Origin: Nitrospira sp.
GTDB taxonomy: Bacteria; Nitrospirota; Nitrospiria; Nitrospirales; Nitrospiraceae
Assembly (NCBI GenBank): GCA_025935475.1
Contig: JAICVE010000085.1
Location: forward strand, 1-9,468
Length of the DNA stretch: 9,468 nt
Direction: 5' to 3'
A program made the position numbers and the translations under genes. The notes under the pieces are model-generated. The model was not told where the DNA came from, did not search any database, and worked only from the letters and a program-made list of their open reading frames with translations. Positions 7,237 to 9,468 of this stretch are shown here, piece by piece (within the stretch, counting starts at the first letter, position 1; each line of letters opens with the position of its first letter).

Positions 7237-8859
7237 ATGCTAGAACAGCTGGACTCGACGTTTCCGATTCTCACCTGCTTGCTCTTTTTCCCTCTTGTTG
7301 GCGCCGCCGTGCTGTGGCTCTTCGACGACGAGGACTTGGTCCGCACTTCGGCGTTGACCATCGCTCTTGTCGAGTTGGCGTTGGCAATTTTCGTCCTGAT
7401 GCGATTTGTCCCCGGCTCCCCGGCCATGCAGTTCGTCGAACACGTCCCATGGATCCCGGCGTTGGGCATCAGCTACCACCTGGCTGTGGACGGCATCAGC
7501 GTCCTGTTCGTCGGATTGACCGCCTTTCTAACCGTCTTAGTGGTCATTTATTCCTGGGACACCATTCGCTATCAGACCAAGCTGTACATGATGGCCTTGT
7601 TGGCTCTGGAAACCACGACCATGGGGGTCTTCATCTCGCTGGACTTAATTCTCTTTTTCGTGTTTTGGGAACTCATGCTGATTCCCAGCTACTTTTTGAT
7701 CAAGCTCTGGGGCGGCGGTGCGGAACGGCATTATGCCGCCTTGAAATATGTGCTCTATACGCTGCTCGGCAGCGTGTTCATGCTGGTGGGCATCGCGCTT
7801 CTGAACATCAATTACCATAACTATGCCTCCCTCCATCACATGGACCAGCTGTACTCGTTCGACCTGCTCGAACTCCTTGCGGTTCCGGTTCCTCTGCATC
7901 AACAGATGCTGATTTTTTGGCTCATGTTCATGGGGTTTGCGTTCAAGGCGCCGGTATTTCCCTTTCATACCTGGCTCCCGGACGCCCTCCTTGAAGGCCC
8001 CATCGGGATGGCCGTCGTGCTTGCCGGCATTAAGCTCGGGACCTTCGGCTTCATGCGCTTCAGCATCCCACTGCTGCCCGAAGCCTCGAAGAGTCCGACC
8101 GTGGTCTCCATGATGATGGCCCTCGGACTCGCGGCAATCGTGTACGGCGCGATCATGGCGTTAGTGCAACCGGACTTCCGCCGTCTCCTCGCCTACAGCA
8201 GCATCAGCCACTTGGGATTCATCGTGATTGGCTTGTTCGCGCTCAACTATCAGGGTCTCCAGGGCAGCCTGTTGACCATGATCAACCTCGGGTTCACCAC
8301 AGCCGGACTGTTTTTCATCGCAGGGTTTCTCCAGAGTAGGCAGCAGACCACCCAGCTGACGGCCTTCGGTGGAATGGCCAAACATACCCCATTGCTCGCG
8401 GCGTTTTTCCTGTTGATCGGACTGGCGTCCATCGGTCTGCCGGGTACCAATGGATTTGTCGGAGAATTTTTGGTCCTCCTGGGCACCTTCAAGGCGCATT
8501 GGGTCTTCGGAGCCTTTGCCGTCACAGGCGTCATCTTTGGTGCGGCGTATTTTCTCTGGTATTACGAACGATCGATGATGGGACCGGTCGGCAAGGCCGT
8601 CAGGGAATCGATCGATGATCTGCACCTCCGTGAAATGGTGATCGCCGTTTCCCTTGCAATCATGATCCTTTGGATCGGGCTTTATCCCGCTCCTTTCTTG
8701 CGCATGATGAACGGATCGGTGCAAGCCCTCGTCAACCGGATCGATCATGGAACGGTCGCCGTTCTCAAAGAGCGAGGGCGAGAAATGAGCGATACACGAC
8801 CTGCGGGCGATGAGCCTCTTGCGGCTCGGCCAGGATCACTCGCCGCGGATTCTCTATGA
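7237..8859 (+). CDS. nuoM: NADH-quinone oxidoreductase subunit M (NuoM, first copy)
   Basis: NuoM (540 residues; E. coli 509) is an antiporter-like proton-pumping membrane subunit (ND4 homologue) with about 14 hydrophobic helices. Present are Glu145 in FWELMLIPSYFLIKLWGG (E. coli E144), Lys237 in FKAPVFPFHTWLPDA (K234), Lys266 (K265), His325 in SSISHLGF (H322) and Glu410 in NGFVGEFLVLLG (E407). Two canonical histidines are replaced: the one after LPDA (E. coli H248) by Leu251, and the one in the MIxH block (E. coli H348) by Leu351. The stretch between the two lysines is two residues shorter than in E. coli (29 against 31). A hydrophilic C-terminal tail of about 25 residues (517-540) goes beyond the E. 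coli end. The stop overlaps the next gene by ATGA. This copy may be either the standard M or the added M of a 2M complex; a phylogeny would decide. Confidence 0.95.
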   Translation: MLEQLDSTFPILTCLLFFPLVGAAVLWLFDDEDLVRTSALTIALVELALAIFVLMRFVPGSPAMQFVEHVPWIPALGISYHLAVDGISVLFVGLTAFLTVLVVIYSWDTIRYQTKLYMMALLALETTTMGVFISLDLILFFVFWELMLIPSYFLIKLWGGGAERHYAALKYVLYTLLGSVFMLVGIALLNINYHNYASLHHMDQLYSFDLLELLAVPVPLHQQMLIFWLMFMGFAFKAPVFPFHTWLPDALLEGPIGMAVVLAGIKLGTFGFMRFSIPLLPEASKSPTVVSMMMALGLAAIVYGAIMALVQPDFRRLLAYSSISHLGFIVIGLFALNYQGLQGSLLTMINLGFTTAGLFFIAGFLQSRQQTTQLTAFGGMAKHTPLLAAFFLLIGLASIGLPGTNGFVGEFLVLLGTFKAHWVFGAFAVTGVIFGAAYFLWYYERSMMGPVGKAVRESIDDLHLREMVIAVSLAIMILWIGLYPAPFLRMMNGSVQALVNRIDHGTVAVLKERGREMSDTRPAGDEPLAARPGSLAADSL

Positions 8860-9468
8860 GCGATTACATCCTGCTCTATATCCTCTTTGCGCCGTTTGCC
8901 GGCGCGATCGCGCTGATTTTTGCCTCCAACCGACAGCCGATGCTCGTCAGAGGCATCGCGGCCGTGTCAGCCGGCATTTCGCTGGTCGCCTCGCTGTACC
9001 TGTTTTACGCCTACGATCCGGTGAAAGGGGGATTCCAGTTCATTCATAAGTTTTAGTGGTCGAGACAGCTCGGCATCGCCCTGCATTTGGGAGTGGATGG
9101 CATCGGCACCCCGTTGGTGCTGGCTTCCTCGATTCTCCTGTTCGCCGGAATCTTCGTGTCCTGGCATATCAAGGACCGGACCAAAGAATTCTACATTTGG
9201 CTGTTGATCCTGGCTGCCGCCACGATCGGCGTCTTCATGTCGCTCGATCTGTTCTTCCTGTACTTCTTCTATGAAATGTCCGTCATCCCCATGTACCTGC
9301 TACTGGGCATGTGGGGGAGCCATACGAAGAAGTATCTCGAAATGACCGACCAGGAAGGCCTGAAGCAGCGAGACTCCGTGGGCTTTATCTTTAATTTTGC
9401 CGCCAACAGCAAGGAATATGCGGCGATGAAGCTCGTGCTGTTTCTGTCGGCATGGGCCGTCGTGGCCC
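8856..9468 (+). pseudogene. nuoM: Second NuoM-like subunit (NuoM2), interrupted by an in-frame TAG and truncated at the window edge
   Basis: This gene starts at the ATG of an ATGA overlap with nuoM, with no Shine-Dalgarno, implying translational coupling. It reads 66 codons (two hydrophobic segments) to TAG at 9054-9056, then continues in the same frame for 137 codons with no further stop to the end. Homology spans the stop: WSRQLGIALHLGVDGIG just after it matches the first NuoM's WIPALGISYHLAVDGIS, with the tryptophans aligned. Farther on, SLDLFFLYFFYEMSVIPMYL holds the conserved proton-path glutamate (Glu140, counting the stop as codon 67; E. coli NuoM E144). The loop after LLGMWG carries about 25 extra residues before YAAMKLVLFL. 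The protein differs clearly from the first NuoM, so this is an old paralogue and not a recent duplication. It would be the fourth pumping subunit of a 2M complex I. The TAG may be a recent nonsense mutation or a base-calling error; everything around it looks under selection. Confidence 0.8.
9054..9056 (+). other. In-frame amber codon in the second nuoM
   Basis: TAG lies at codon 67, in the sequence TTT-TAG-TGG, with the same frame coding for NuoM on both sides. No insertion or deletion is needed to restore the gene; one substitution suffices. Many NuoM proteins have Glu before this Trp (EW-x3-LGI), which would make GAG to TAG the simplest change. That residue identity is inferred from the family. 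Confidence 0.9.

Noticed and set aside
6858..7820. 320-codon + strand frame bridging nuoL and nuoM
   Set aside because: It is out of frame with both genes, rich in Arg/His/Gly, and has no membrane or domain features.
9056..9274. GTG overlapping the amber codon (TAGTG) as a possible restart site
   Set aside because: It opens a different frame that gives a non-homologous Arg/His-rich peptide; the NuoM homology stays in the original frame.

Overview
The whole window is one strand-uniform block of a respiratory complex I (NADH:quinone oxidoreductase-type, nuo) operon on the + strand. The order is nuoD (5' truncated), nuoG, nuoI, nuoJ, nuoK, nuoL, nuoM, and then a second nuoM-like gene that carries an in-frame TAG and runs off the 3' edge. 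Genes are separated by 7-35 bases, except for a 70-base spacer between nuoJ and nuoK and a 4-base ATGA overlap between the two nuoM genes. I see no RNA gene, insertion sequence, CRISPR array, promoter or terminator, so transcription probably starts upstream of the window and continues past it.

Base composition is moderately GC-rich and codon use looks even throughout. The nuoD-G-I-J-K-L-M-M order and the protein sequences are most like Nitrospira (Nitrospirota), nitrite-oxidising or comammox bacteria. That assignment rests on remembered family resemblance, not on a search.

Layout: 1-1005 is the quinone-site peripheral subunit NuoD. 1041-3728 is a large multi-cluster NuoG whose C-terminal two thirds resemble a molybdopterin formate dehydrogenase that has lost its catalytic Cys/Sec. 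3739-4326 is the two-cluster ferredoxin subunit NuoI. 4334-5237 holds the small membrane subunits NuoJ and NuoK. 5257-8859 holds the antiporter-like subunits NuoL and NuoM. 8856-9468 is a second NuoM-like gene.

Electrons would pass through the Fe-S clusters of NuoG and NuoI to quinone at NuoD, and the J/K/L/M/M2 arm would couple this to proton movement. Three features set the locus apart. It has tandem nuoM genes together with a NuoL lateral helix about 29 residues longer than in E. coli, the hallmark of the '2M' complex I with a fourth pumping subunit. It has no nuoE, nuoF or nuoH between nuoD and nuoI. The second nuoM carries an amber codon although its reading frame stays intact beyond it. 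In Nitrospira, 2M complexes have been proposed to work in reverse, using proton-motive force to make low-potential reductant (ferredoxin) for the reductive TCA cycle. The missing E/F here fits that idea but does not prove it.
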